NCBI RefSeq assembly: GCF_958979055.1
Contig: NC_084894.1
Coordinates: 9,254,001 to 9,318,000 of the forward strand
Source of the DNA: Alnus glutinosa
Taxonomy: Eukaryota; Streptophyta; Magnoliopsida; Fagales; Betulaceae
Length of the DNA stretch: 64,000 bases
Direction of reading: 5' to 3'
Of this stretch, positions 11,578 to 22,859 are shown piece after piece. How positions within the stretch are numbered: the stretch's first letter is position 1; every line of letters starts with the position of its first letter. The notes below the pieces were generated by a model. It saw nothing but the letters and a program-made list of their open reading frames with translations. It was not told the DNA's origin and did not search any database. The position numbers and the translations under genes are program-made.

Positions 11578-13007
11578 ATAAAAGAAGAAAAGAAGAAAAA
11601 AAAAGGAAAAAAGAAAAAGAAAAAAAAGAGAGAGGGTGTAGTGAGTCTGTGACTGTTGTCATGCCTCTAGCACGCGCGATCCAGTTGCCCAATTTTTTTT
11701 TATCTTTTTTCATATAAATTTGGTGATTACTGATTATCATACTTCCCGAGTCTGGCCGATCCGACTCAGAACTAGCAGAGCCTCAACTCGCCGAGCATCT
11801 CAACCGGTCGAAGTGACTCAAAAATTTTCGGAGCTCATATAATTCACATGAGGTAACTCATTCGTGATTTAATATGCTTAGTGCGGTGTCGTTTCCCGTT
11901 AGGGTTTATCAGATTCGTTCAACTCTCTGAAATTTTACCTTTTCATTTCCAAATTGAAGAGCGTATTGCGTGTTTAAAATTAGGGTTTGTTGATTAAATG
12001 ATTTTCCTTTATCAATTGAAAATATGCTCAGTGCTATTTCGTTCTATGATTTTTGTTCTTAGTGCCATCATTTTTTCGAAGTTAGTTTTTTTTTTGTTAA
12101 GTCGTAATTGTTGCGGCGAGAATTTTTGTTGGGATAATTTTTTTTTTCTTGGAGGAGGTATAATCTGTGGGTGTTTTAGCTCATATAGTTTGAATTAGAT
12201 TCTTTGCTGATTTTCATAATGTTATTGTATCTTAGTCTTCTGGTCTCCTTGCAGCAATTTGATATTGATCATGTTCAATGATTTTCTAGATTAGAGAGGT
12301 TCTCTGGAATTAATGCGGGTAGTAGAACACTATAATTAGCGACTAATTTTTGGAAAAAATCCTGCAACAAGCAACATAATGCTGCCACATGTATTGGCCC
12401 TTGGTGCAGACTATCAGCTGGATCATCACGTTAGCTCATTACACATTCTAGCGCTATAAATTTTAGTGCTTTCTCTTCTTTCTTTGCCTAGTGATCTTGG
12501 TTAAAGCTGAAGATTTATGCACACATTATTTCTCAGAAGTTAGAATCTTCATAAGCAGGGGCAGGGATTGCATGTCAGAGAAAAGCCAGTAATGGGTTGC
12601 TGTTGTATATGTCTTGACTCTTTGGAAATACTATTTAGTTGACTGCTATACGACTGCCATACAACTTGATGATGTGGCAGTGAAATTTAGTTCTTGATTT
12701 TTATTTTTTACAAGCTCGTATTGATCCAAAGGTTAATTTTTAGTGCCACGTCATTTCAATTGTATGATAGTCGTATAATAGTTTACTAAATAATATTACT
12801 CATATGTCTTACGTATACAATTTTTTACTGTTATACATTTTATAGCATGCTATGCAGTCTAATTGAAGACCCAGCTTTCTTATCTGTGGCATTGTTTTGT
12901 ATTTGTTTGATTAGGAAGTTTGTTTGGTGGATGCATTAGTTGTAACAGAGATTTAATTTCCTGGTCATTTTTTCAGGTCATACTTTTAATTTGCTATAGT
13001 AACCTCC
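11578..13007 (+). promoter_or_regulatory. Upstream region and probable 5' leader with intron(s) of the small membrane-protein gene
   Basis: An A/G-rich tract (11551-11636) comes first. Then two telo-box-like motifs (TAGGGTTT, near 11902 and 11982) lie in sequence with the look of a plant 5' leader. No exon-quality frame appears until 13008, about 1 kb on, so the leader probably contains an intron that ends at the AG just before the coding exon. A MITE lies inside it (12624-12800). Transcript mapping is needed to place the cap site. Confidence 0.4.
12624..12800. mobile_element. MITE with about 55-base terminal inverted repeats
   Basis: The left end (ACTATTTAGTTGACTGCTATAC...) and the inverse of the right end (ATTATTTAGTAAACTATTATAC...) pair for over 50 bases, including GATGTGGCAGTGAAA against the inverse of TTTAGTGCCACGTC. 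The central spacer is T-rich. A decayed relative appears near 35840-35995. It lies in the presumed 5' leader intron of the next gene. Confidence 0.7.
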
Positions 13008-13304
13008 ATGTCGAGAACACGCAATATCTTTGTTGCCACTGGCTTAGTAGCTTTTGCAGGTGCAGGCTTGGCATTTCCCTTTTACATGGCGTAAGTAAAC
13101 TGCTATTTTTAAGGTATATACTGTGCAGGTTTGTATTCTATTGCGTCAGTTGGAATAACATGGTTTCTATTATTCAGATCATCAAGAAAGCCTGTTATTG
13201 ACCCATCAAAGCCACTGCCACCACAGGCAACTTTCCGAGGGCCGTATATAAACACTGGCTCGCGTGATGTTGGACCTGACCATCGAACTTACCCGAAGAA
13301 ATGA
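13008..13304 (+). CDS. Small single-pass membrane protein, 69 aa, function unknown
   Basis: Two exons (13008-13090 and 13178-13304; GT-AG) encode 69 residues ending in KK. The N terminus MSRTRNIFVATG is basic. Residues about 8-28 (FVATGLVAFAGAGLAFPFYM) form one hydrophobic, alanine/glycine-rich segment. The rest (RKPVIDPSKPLPPQATFRGP...) is polar, proline-rich and probably extramembrane. The layout, with a short basic N tail, one helix and a soluble tail, resembles small accessory subunits of mitochondrial inner-membrane complexes, but I do not recognise a named family and make no functional claim. The frame is intact, both splice sites are good, and codon use is normal for the region. The start ATG is the first in the exon. 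Confidence 0.75.
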
Positions 13305-13451
13305 TTTATATTGTGAAGGTACTCCAGTGTATGAGATTTCCTTTGTATTTGGGACTGATAGGGGAAAAGATATATGTATGAGATAGACCATCTTCTGATA
13401 TAGATTTTATGCTTCAATTTGAACACAAAATAAATTTCATTTGTTTTTCTC

Positions 13452-13770
13452 CCAACGAGGGACAAATAAAGGTTCAAGCCCTCAACAGGGCTGGCTGATT
13501 GGGTGCTGCAATGTTGTTCCCTGTTCCTGCTGGAAACAAAAGTTTGGCTTGTGGACTTGTGGTATATCTGTCTGTTGTGTGGGTTAATCACCAAAACATT
13601 TGTTTCTAGCCAAACTTTCTTGATGTTCCTGCTGCAATGTTGTTCCATGTTCCTGCTAGAAACAAAAGTTTGGCTTGTGGACTTGTGGTATATCTGTCTG
13701 TTGATATACAACATTGCAGCACCCAATCAGCCAACCCCTGTTGAGGGCTTGAACCTTTTTTTGTCCCTCG
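13452..13770. repeat. Compound inverted repeat with an internal direct duplication
   Basis: The outer arms 13452-13515 and 13708-13770 are inverse copies: the left reads ACGAGGGACAAATAAAGGTT then CAAGCCCTCAACAGGG, and the right is the complement with one or two indels. Inside, a unit of about 74 bases (GCTGCAATGTTGTTCC... to ...TATCTGTCTGTTG) occurs twice in direct order (13506-13577 and 13631-13703). Between the two copies a short segment (13591-13620) is inverse to part of the unit. The transcript could fold into a long hairpin. It lies 150 bases past the stop of the small membrane-protein gene, so it may be in its 3' untranslated region. Confidence 0.75.
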
Positions 13771-14694
13771 TTCGATTTTGATCAAATTTGTGTATGAAGT
13801 TAAGATCGATCATACTAAGTGGTGAAACATGACCGAGGGTTTTATTTTGCTCAGTTCAATGGAACCAACCTTTTTAAGTTGGACTTTTCAGCAGCCCTAC
13901 AATGCAAGACTGGGGAAACAAGAAAAAAAGGGGGGGAAAACTGGAAAAGTATTAAGCCGTTAATGATTCCAGACTGGAGCCAAATAAAAATGCAATCACA
14001 ACCCAGTTTGGAGAAAATTTGTGTACGTAAGAAGCCTTATCCATGACCATGAGACAACTTTTTTAAGGATCCACAATGAGAAGAAAATTATGGCAAAAAG
14101 CCATGAAAATGCCTCTGCGTGGCAATTCGCTCTCGTTTTTTTTCTTTGGGCGGCAACAGTTTCTGCAATCGAGCTCGTGCAAAACTTGACGTGGTGAAAG
14201 AAATCCAATAACGGCTTTGCCCTAAATGCCACTGGGGTTAGAGGACTAGTACAGAGCATAGATTTCCAATTCCTTGTGGGCAATTTTGTCATTTAATTGA
14301 TCTTCCTAGTAGCAACGTCCCTCAAAATTGTGGACGTCATATTTTGCTGCCAAAACCTAATTGCTTACGAAGATAAGCCAATGAGATTTGGACAACTATT
14401 AAGAAAATGACATTCAAACAAGCGATTTTTAAAAGTGAGAAAATAAAACATGGATATGATGAAAAAATAAATCTTATTTTTCTTCAACTTTTTCTTCGGA
14501 ATTTACGAGCAATGCTAGAAGGTTTTTTTTTTTTTTTTCATTATTATTATTAAATTTATAATTAATCATTACTAAATTTCAATTAAATAGTAATTTTAGA
14601 AGACATTTCATTTCATTTCATTTTTTAGGGACGCCGGGAGAGTTTTAGAATTACTAAGAATTTACCGTTAAGCTCCTTTTGGCCGTGCCGTCGC
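13771..14694. other. Spacer between the small gene and PAO
   Basis: No credible gene. There is a poly-T tract at 14522-14539. Short frames on the minus strand (13996-14292) have no recognisable domain. Confidence 0.45.
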
Positions 14695-14700
14695 CACGTG
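14695..14700 (+). promoter_or_regulatory. G-box CACGTG upstream of PAO
   Basis: A perfect palindromic CACGTG, 267 bases before the PAO start codon. G-boxes are bound by bHLH (MYC, PIF) and bZIP (ABF/ABI5-like) factors, which are known to activate chlorophyll-breakdown genes during senescence. That this copy works is inference from position and motif only. Confidence 0.45.
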
Positions 14701-14773
14701 TTGCTAACGATGTTGAGTGTGGACGACTCCCTTGGGACTCAGTTTCACTTCTGGAAGAAGCCCAAAGAGACAC

Positions 14774-14775
<2 letters not shown>

Positions 14776-14810
<35 letters not shown>

Positions 14811-14895
14811 GCGCGCGCACACACAGACAAGTACACAGCCATTTCAAACTTGCACGCAAAGCTCTAGACCAGCCTCCAAGAGCAAAAGCAGCGCA

Positions 14896-14932
<37 letters not shown>
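14776..14932 (+). repeat. Two CT microsatellites in the PAO leader
   Basis: (CT)n at 14776-14808 and 14899-14932, separated by about 90 bases. CT/GA tracts just upstream of plant start codons often lie in 5' leaders and act as GAGA-type promoter elements. They end 35 bases before the PAO ATG. Confidence 0.8.
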
Positions 14933-14939
<7 letters not shown>

Positions 14940-14966
14940 ATAAAGTTTTGAAAGAATCCAATAGCA

Positions 14967-17900
14967 ATGGCAGCGCTACTCCTGGCCTCTGCTTCTGCTT
15001 CAATTGTTACATTATCATCACCGTCATCACCGACCAATAAAGCCCTCAAGACCACCGCCCTTCCCTTCATCTCCACCAATAATACCCCAAGCCTCTCTTC
15101 AAGAAAATCACCCAGTAGAAATCTTTCTCTTCCACGTGTAGCTGCTCCTCCAGCTACACCAACGTCTTATGAGAATCAAGAAGAAGAAGAAGAAGAAGTT
15201 GTGGATGAGCACGGTGAGGAAAGCTCGTCTAGTTCCAAGTTCTCTTGGAGGGATCACTGGTACCCTGTTTCGTTGATTGAAGATTTGGACCCTCGCTTCC
15301 CAACCCCATTTCAGCTTCTGGGTAGAGATCTCGTGCTCTGGTTCGACAGGGCTACCCGTGAATGGGTTGCTCTCGACGACAAATGCCCCCACCGCCTCGC
15401 CCCTTTATCTGTAACTTTTTTTTTTTTCTTTTCTCCTTACTTTTTACGCTCCAATTGAAGTCGGGATCTCTTTGTTTGCTAAGAAAATTGAGGAAAATTT
15501 GAACAGGGAAACGATGTTTTGAAGCTCACCCTTTATTCGGTTTTTGACAAATGAATGAATAAAATAAATAAATAAATATTTATTTTATTCATTGCCAAAT
15601 GGAGGGTTTTTATTTTTTATTTTTTTTAGAAGGAAATCGTGCTTGATTGGGTCCCGCAGTAATAGAATATGTAAAATTCAGTGATTGAATGAATTCTTGT
15701 AAAATTTCAACAAACGAGTGAGGAATTGGGTTCTGGAAGGGTTTTTATGATCCTAATAAGTTTAAATGGTTTGTAGGAAGGGCGGATTGATGAAGGCGGC
15801 AACTTGCAGTGTTCATACCACGGTTGGTCATTTGATGGGCGCGGATCTTGTGTTAGAATCCCTCAGGCTTCACCCGAAGGTCCTGAAGCTCGTGCTCTTC
15901 AGTCTCCGAGAGCGTGCGCTACAAGGCTTCCTACAATGCAGTCTCAAGGCCTGCTCTTTGTTTGGCCGGATAAGAATGGCTTGGAAAGAGCTCGTGCTAC
16001 CAAGCCTCCCAGGTCATTGATTCACTTTAATTATACAGTTTCTTTATAATATTTTATGTTCATCTAGTCATTGAAGTTGATGATAGGGGTTCATAATGAT
16101 ATCTTTAATCTTCATAGTTGTTGGATATAATTCGTTGTAATGAATATTTTGATAAACTTGTGATGTTATGTAGGCTGCCAGATGACTTTGATAAACCTGA
16201 GTTTTCATCAGTGACGATTCAGCGGGATCTGTTCTATGGCTATGATACCCTCATGGAGAATGTCTCTGATCCTTCCCACATTGATTTTGCTCATCACAAG
16301 GTATATACGTTTAATTTAATAAAATATTGGTCGTTTGTTGCACATATTAGTGGATGACTTTATGTGGCTTGGGAAATGTTAAATTGCAATGCTGCCCTTT
16401 GCAAGTGTTTGTGTCCATTCCGATGCTTTGCCATTTTAAAAATCAAATATTAATGAAAAAAAGTATGATCAAACCTGACTCTCATCGTGGATATGTGCTT
16501 TTAATGAACTGACTGTTCATGAAATAGCAATGATGAAACAAAGGTAACAGCTTGGCTGTATTTGGATGAGTGATCATGGTTAAGCTTCTCTTTATCCTAA
16601 TATTACTGCAGACAACAAGGCTATCTAGATGGAACCTTTTTTGCTTCTAATTCTTTTTAAAGCCTGAACAGTAAGTCAACTCTGGTTGTAAGGGCAGAAA
16701 TCAATTGGCTTATTGTTGGAAGTTGTATGTGCCTGTGGTAAATCTGACGCTCTATACTTAAGCTCATCAGTCTGAGTTATGACTCTGTATATATGTGGGA
16801 TTGTTGCTTTCTTACTTGATCGCTTTGTGCTTTTCTTCTTGATCAATGGTTCATGAGTTTTTGAAAATACCAGCACTTCTATGGTTGGCAATCTTCTTCG
16901 ACATGAATATTGTAGTGGAACTAGTTAGATAAGGAACGGTGGTAGATGTTTGCACTTGTTGTATTGGATAAGTGTTTTTCTTTTCTTGGTAGATTTACTC
17001 ATACACCCAAGGGGACTTGGACCCTAGACATCATCCACCACCCCATTCTTAGCCATTGGCTATAATGGAAGGACTTTCCATGTTGCTTAAAGGATAAGTT
17101 GCTCTACAGGTTACAGGAAGGAGAGATAGAGCCAAGCCTTTGCCTTTTAAGTTAGAGTCTAGTGGTCACTGGGGCTTTGCTGGAGCGAATGATGGGAACC
17201 CACGGATCACTGCTGAGTTTATTGCACCTTGTTATTATATCAATAAGTAAGTTCATCAGTCTTACTTAAGCAGTCAAAGCTGCATAGATCTTGGATGTGA
17301 CTACATACTTCTCATACTTGATAGTGTTTGTTTGTGTGATACTAACAGAATCTCATGCCTATGATTCTTGTATGTCGTCGCATAGGAATCTTGAGCAGCT
17401 TCTTAGTTTCATTATACAAGTTTTAAGCATCACTAACACGTATTTGAGAAAAGAAATATGTGAGCTTTAAGCATCAAGGGAGGATTCTTCAACACAGATG
17501 AATGTCAATACCTCAAGACTACCCATAAAGGCTTGCTGTTAAAGTTTGATATAAATATGTTCCTTTTGTCCCATTAGTAAGCATTGGACCTATTGTTCCC
17601 CTCCTTTGTGGCCAGCTAAAAGAGTGTGGGTTCTTCTTCTTTCTTTCTTTATTTTTTTTCCTCTCTCAATCATGTTGAAAATATATGTAGAACTAGTGTG
17701 TGGCCGACCACTCTATAATAGGGAATTTGTAGAATTAGGGAAGGAACCTAAAGGAGACACAAATCCTAGATCTAGTAAGCATGCAGTTTCTGTTTATCTT
17801 ATAACCCCTTCGAAGTCCTGTTAATTCTAAATTATTCTACTATAAAATTATAAGTATACTCTAGGATTTATGTAATTACAAAAGAGCTCATTATTCTACT

Positions 17901-19631
17901 AGAAGCCTGTAAATAGACTCTTTCGTGAGATATCCATATATGGGATAAGGTACTTTAATTTACTGTCAACTTTATCCAATTCTATCTTAATCCTTTAGTC
18001 CCAATTTAATTACATAATCATCATGAACACTTCCCATCAAAGAAATGAATCTTTAAGAGTATTTACTTTTGTAAAAAATTTTTGCTAAAATTAACAAGTT
18101 TGAACTTAAATGATCAATTCCATTAAATCACCTCAAGGAGATATCTATATCACTCTTCGAAACTATAGAGTCCATATTGAGTATAAGTATTCCAACGATC
18201 CCCAATGTTAGTTACTAAATATACCGAGATATTGACTATGCAAGATTTCACTCGTTGGAAAATCAAAGCAATTAGAACTGCACTAACATACTAACTAGAA
18301 GTTTCCACTTCAATGGCCAAAACAAGCCATTCTATCACATAATAGTTTATATATTATAGCCTTATCAGATAAAATGTCTAAATATATCTCTGACTATGAA
18401 CTCAAGTTTAAAAGTTATAAAGAATTTGTAATTTAGATCTTGTGTGCATGAGTTACACTCAATACACCTAAACTACATACAATATAATTTGGGGACTTCA
18501 ATTTATCTTACAAATTATAACTTTTCAAATAAAATATTATTATTCTCTAAATAAAACAGTTTTTTTTTTTTTTTTTAAAATAATGTCAAGTTCTAGATTG
18601 GCTTTTAGGGCAGTGATTGTAACACCTATAGGCTACACGACAAGACATAGCCTGGGAGTTGATCCCAGGTCCTGACATCAAGAGGCTTAGTAGCTAAGCC
18701 AAGTGGAACCTTCTGTTTGAGATCAATATGAGATGCACTAGAGGAGTTTTTGTATTCTTTTGTGTATCCCTAATTCATGACCCCATGCAAAGTCTATTTA
18801 GAGGACTAAGTTGTTCTGATACCTAGTCAAGTTAAAATCTATAATATAGTTTCTTGCCCTATTGAAATCAGTTTCCCGGGATATCATTTTCTATTCCTAG
18901 ATTCTAGAGAATTGTTATATTTCTTTTACACATATCTGAATCCTAACCATGCTTGCATTGATTTTTTACAGAATAGAAATAGACACAAAGCTTCCTATAG
19001 TTGGTGATCAAAGATGGATAATATGGATTTGTTCCTTCAATGTGCCAATGGCACCTGGGAAGACCCGATCTATTGTTTGTAGTGCTAGAAACTTCTTCCA
19101 GTTCACGATGCCGGGGCCTGCCTGGTGGCAGGTAAGAACTCTTTGAGCAGTCTTCTTATGTAACTTATAATTTGACAGCAGTAAGATGTGTATTCTGATG
19201 ATTTCTCTCTTTTAGTTATGATCTGACTATAGCTTGCTATTTTCTCATGTAAATTATGAAAATTGCTTCTTATCAATTTTAGCAAACTTTGTATGTTTCA
19301 TCATGTCCTCTTCTGAAAAAAATTAAACCTCGGCTGGTTCTTGTTTTAGAGTTGCTTCTTGTGGTATAGACACCTCCTTTCAATCAGGTCAATTTTGAAT
19401 GATAAGATATGGCTAACATTATCTGGGAAGTGACTCAAGAGCTCTGCTCCCATATTATGAGGTTTAAGCTGATCAATTTGTCTTTTACTCCATCTAAAAT
19501 GCTGACCAAGAATAATTTTCTTTATAAGATGAAGGGGGGTGCTTATAGAATTTCCTTACTCTTGACTGATGAATTTCCTTACTTCTTTAGCTCTAGCTTT
19601 TATAAGGATGTGCAGGCTTAGCCCAAAAACA

Positions 19632-19662
<31 letters not shown>

Positions 19663-20708
19663 TAAAATAAAATTAAATTAAAGGATGTGTAGGTGAAATA
19701 CAGTATGGTTTGCTTGATTTAGCTTTGTGATTGCCTCCCAACGGTGGAGGATAAAAGGTTGCTGTTGTTTCTTGGACATCTTCCAAAGGCATGTCCATGA
19801 TTTCCAATATTCATGGATACGAGATACTACTAGATATATTGAGTCCTTATTTCATATATATTCACCTGTTTCTTCTTTTTCTTTTTTTCTTTTTCTTTTT
19901 CTTTTTATTTTTAATTTTTAATTTTTTTAATTTTTTTAAAATTTAAAATTTTTAATGTTTGTTTGATGCATGAAATCAGCTTTACTTGAGAAGGATCTTT
20001 TGGTGCTAAGCATATGAGGTTATATCTGCCATTATATTTCTAGGAGTCAACTATCCACGCACCCACATACATCCACACACACACACACGCCGTTGTGCAC
20101 ATAGAAGCAAATTTGTGTTGGGATGTGCAGTTCTTTAGATTTAGTTAGTTGTGTACGTCTGCATTAAAATTTCAAGCAGCTCATCTTACTTTCTTTCATT
20201 CCCCATTGTTTGCTTATTTTTCAACTTCAAGTTATTCATTTTAACGAAAATTCCATTTGTTTAATAACTGAGTAATGCTAAATCTTGCCTTCAAAGTGAG
20301 TTTGAAATCAATATCTGATTTTTCTTTTCCTTTTTGAATATGATTTTATCCTTGTATATTGAGTTGCTCTCATGTATGTGGTGGTGTTAGGTGGTTCCTA
20401 GATGGCATGAGCATTGGACTTCAAATAAGGTGTACGATGGTGACATGATTGTCCTTCAGGGTCAAGAGAAGGTCTTTCTTTCAAAGACAATGGAGGGTTC
20501 TTCTGATGTTAATAAGCAGTATACAAACATCACATTTACACCTACCCAAGCAGATTGCTTTGTCTTGGCATTTCGAAATTGGCTGAGACGACACGGCAAC
20601 AGCCAGCCTGAGTGGTTTGGCATGAGCAACCAACAACCTATACCATCAACAGTTCTATCAAAACGTCAGGTGTGAGAAGCTTATTGTCACTGACCCTCTT
20701 GTCATTTC

Positions 20709-20746
<38 letters not shown>

Positions 20747-21223
20747 GTTCTGAAGAACAAGAAAATAGACATATTTCTGAAAGTACATGAAATAGTTTCA
20801 AAACATACACGCACAAATACATATATGCATATGTATTGTATTATATGTTTTATAATGTCCCCTTAATCCCACCAATAAAAAGAATATCGTAACATGTCAG
20901 CACATCCTACAGGATACATTGATGTTGTTACTGATTTGTTAGTTTTCTGTTTTCATTGTAATGCGCAGATGTTGGATAGATTCGAGCAGCACACTCTCAA
21001 GTGTTCGTCGTGTAGAAGAGCTTATACATCATTCCAGGCATTGCAGAAGTTTCTAATTGGTGCAACGGTGCTTTTCTGTGCGACAGTCGGGATTCCTTCC
21101 GATATAAAATTACGGATTTTCTTGGCCGGGCTTGCACTTGTTAGTGCTGGCTTGGCTTTTGCTTCGCACGAACTACAAAAGAACTTTGTGTTCGTCGATT
21201 ATGTACACGCTGAAATTGATTAG
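14967..21223 (+). CDS. PAO: Pheophorbide a oxygenase, chloroplastic
   Basis: Seven exons (14967-15410, 15777-16012, 16174-16300, 17110-17246, 18972-19131, 20391-20669, 20969-21223) give 545 residues; Arabidopsis PAO has 537. PAO opens the chlorin ring of pheophorbide a to red chlorophyll catabolite at the chloroplast inner envelope, the committed step of chlorophyll breakdown, using reduced ferredoxin. Residues 1 to about 60 are a Ser/Thr-rich transit peptide, followed by an acidic stretch. The Rieske [2Fe-2S] ligands are CPH (C140, H142) and CSYH (C160, H163). The mononuclear-iron motif is N256-V-S-D259-P-S-H262-I-D-F-A-H267. A CSSC redox motif (C473-C476) precedes C-terminal membrane segments (about 491-533). 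The mid-protein FAHHKVTGRRDRAKPLPFK and the ending FVFVDYVHAEID point to PAO rather than the paralogues TIC55 or PTC52. Intron 4 (17247-18971) is the longest and holds a SINE-like element. Nothing is broken. Confidence 0.97.
16985..17080 (-). mobile_element. SINE-like head in PAO intron 3
   Basis: On the minus strand, GCCAATGGCTAAGAATGG (box A-like) is followed by GGGTCCAAGTCCCC (box B-like, compare GGTTCRANTCC) at tRNA-like spacing. There is no clear A tail, so it is a probable degraded SINE head. It sits just upstream of exon 4. Confidence 0.4.
18561..18722 (-). mobile_element. SINE-like element in PAO intron 4
   Basis: On the minus strand, TGGCTTAGCTACTAAGCC (box A-like) and GGGATCAACTCCC (box B-like) are followed by about 80 bases and a poly-A tail (T-run at 18560-18576 on the plus strand). 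Length about 150 bases. I did not find target duplications. Confidence 0.5.
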
Positions 21224-21556
21224 AAAGAAAGAAAGATGATGCTCGGGCAGAGTCTGAAACTGTTTGCTAATACACATTTATAGGCATTAGAAACTACTTT
21301 TGAATCAATCTTTGTCCAAACGTTGAGAATTTAAACAGATTATATGCCCAAATTGTACAGAGAACTTATATATAGTTCAAGTTCATAGGTATTATATTAT
21401 ACATTGATGCATCAATCTCAAGATTTCTGATTGGACCTCAAACATGTTAAAAGTTAGTTGGCAGTTGGGCAAGCTAGGATGTGGTAGCACTTATATTGGT
21501 CATATCATATATTCCACATGCAAAAGATCTTTATTGATGCGTTTTAAGCATTGGTC

Positions 21557-21998
21557 TTACACAGTACTAGTGTCATTGATAAATATAGCAGCAGGAGGTT
21601 TGGGACATCTTGGAGGACCAATTGGGTTGCAAGGGGCTCCATTCTTAAACACACAAATACATTCATCGAATGGAATTCCTCCACCGGCAGGGCGGCAGAA
21701 TACCGAGATTATCCCGTAACCCCGGTAACAAGGACGACATGTCTCAAGGCATGCTCTGGTATCAGGACAACCACCGCCAATTACTGCTAGTTGACATTTG
21801 GCATTCACAGTTGGAACCATTGTTTTCACTGCAAATTAATACCAACAAAACAAATTAATTAATTAATTAATTAAGCCGTACATACATATGTATGTATATA
21901 TATAAACAAAATAAAAAAAAAATACCCCTCAGTTAATCAAGCATACCTGAGATGAATATGAGTAGCAGCAAGTAAAAGGAAGCACATAACTTGGCCAT
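21557..21998 (-). CDS. Defensin-like (DEFL) secreted cysteine-rich peptide
   Basis: Two exons (21998-21947, then 21828-21557 on the minus strand; the intron phase splits a Val codon) encode 107 residues. Exon 1 gives a signal peptide (MAKLCASFYLLLLIFIS), and the mature part follows VNA. It contains ten cysteines in the order C-x8-C-x5-C-x3-C-x2-C-x10-C-x11-C-x-C, then two more in a proline-rich tail. A signal-peptide exon plus a Cys-rich exon is the standard plant DEFL gene form. Such peptides act outside the cell in defence or signalling; this one's role is unknown. The tail beyond Cys8 (NGAPCNPIGPPRCPKPP and about 15 residues) is longer than in classic eight-Cys plant defensins. It is convergent with PAO, the two stop codons being 333 bases apart. 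I chose the ATG at 21998 because it starts the hydrophobic leader. Confidence 0.85.
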
Positions 21999-22090
21999 CT
22001 TTGTCCTTCACAACTGCAAAAAGCTTTTGGACTTGGCCTTCCTGCATGCGGTTGGGTATTTATATTCATATTCGTGGACTTAATTTGTTT

Positions 22091-22186
22091 CCTTAACCGG
22101 ATCAGTACTAGATTGTGTTTCCTTAAAAAAAGGGAATATTCCTTAACCGGATCAGTACTAGATTGTGTTTCCTTAATGGGAATATT
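22091..22186. repeat. 50-base tandem duplication upstream of the DEFL gene
   Basis: 22091-22140 and 22141-22186 are direct copies beginning CCTTAACCGGATCAGTACTA and ending GGGAATATT; the second is 4 bases shorter in the A-run. They lie 93-188 bases upstream of the DEFL start codon, so they are in its promoter. Confidence 0.9.
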
Positions 22187-22274
22187 GCCCCTATTATTTG
22201 TCACATCTATAACCTAAGGAGGATCCACATTTGTTTTTTAGTTAAATTATTCAAATTCTTTTACTTACGAGAAT

Positions 22275-22474
22275 TTTTTTTTGCATTTTGGCGTTTATCT
22301 CGCGTACATCTTCGCTGAGTTGGCATGCTCCATCCACTCTTAATTAAAAAAAAGAAAGAAAAGAAAAGAAGAGAAATGTATGGTTTCTATCTTTTGTTAC
22401 CTCTTGTCCAATAGTAGATGGAGTATGCCAACTCAGCAAAAATATACGGGAGATAAATGTCAGAATACAAAGAA
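22275..22474. mobile_element. MITE with about 60-base terminal inverted repeats
   Basis: The left arm TTTATCTCGCGTACATCTTC / GCTGAGTTGGCATGCTCCATC is inverse to the right arm (GATGGAGTATGCCAACTCAGC ...GGGAGATAAATG). The loop holds a GA-rich tract. It lies about 280 bases upstream of the DEFL gene. Confidence 0.8.
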
Positions 22475-22859
22475 ACATTTCTTCTAACTTTAACATTTAT
22501 CATTTTTAGAAAAAAAATAAAAAATTCATAATACTTGTTTAATTCATTGTATCTCACACGCTATCAAGATCTTCTAAAATTCTGAAGTACTCTATTTATG
22601 TCAAATCTGAATAATTGTTTTCAAATTGAATAGCATTTATTATTAAAAGTAAGAGATGGCAAAAATTCATGAATGTATTTTCCTCATGTTAGGAGACATC
22701 CTAATCACAAATAGGAGTAGTGATACATAAAACCAATCCTACCTGGTATTGATACGCCTTTTGCCCTTTATGGGATTGCATGTACTTGGAAATTAAAAAA
22801 GATCAACACCAAGAATTTAATTGCTCCTTCTGGTGTCTTAATTTTATTTTATAGAAATA

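Noticed and set aside
14704..15003. Frames with Ser-Leu or Arg-Glu repeats near the PAO start
   Set aside because: These are translations of the CT microsatellites, not genes.
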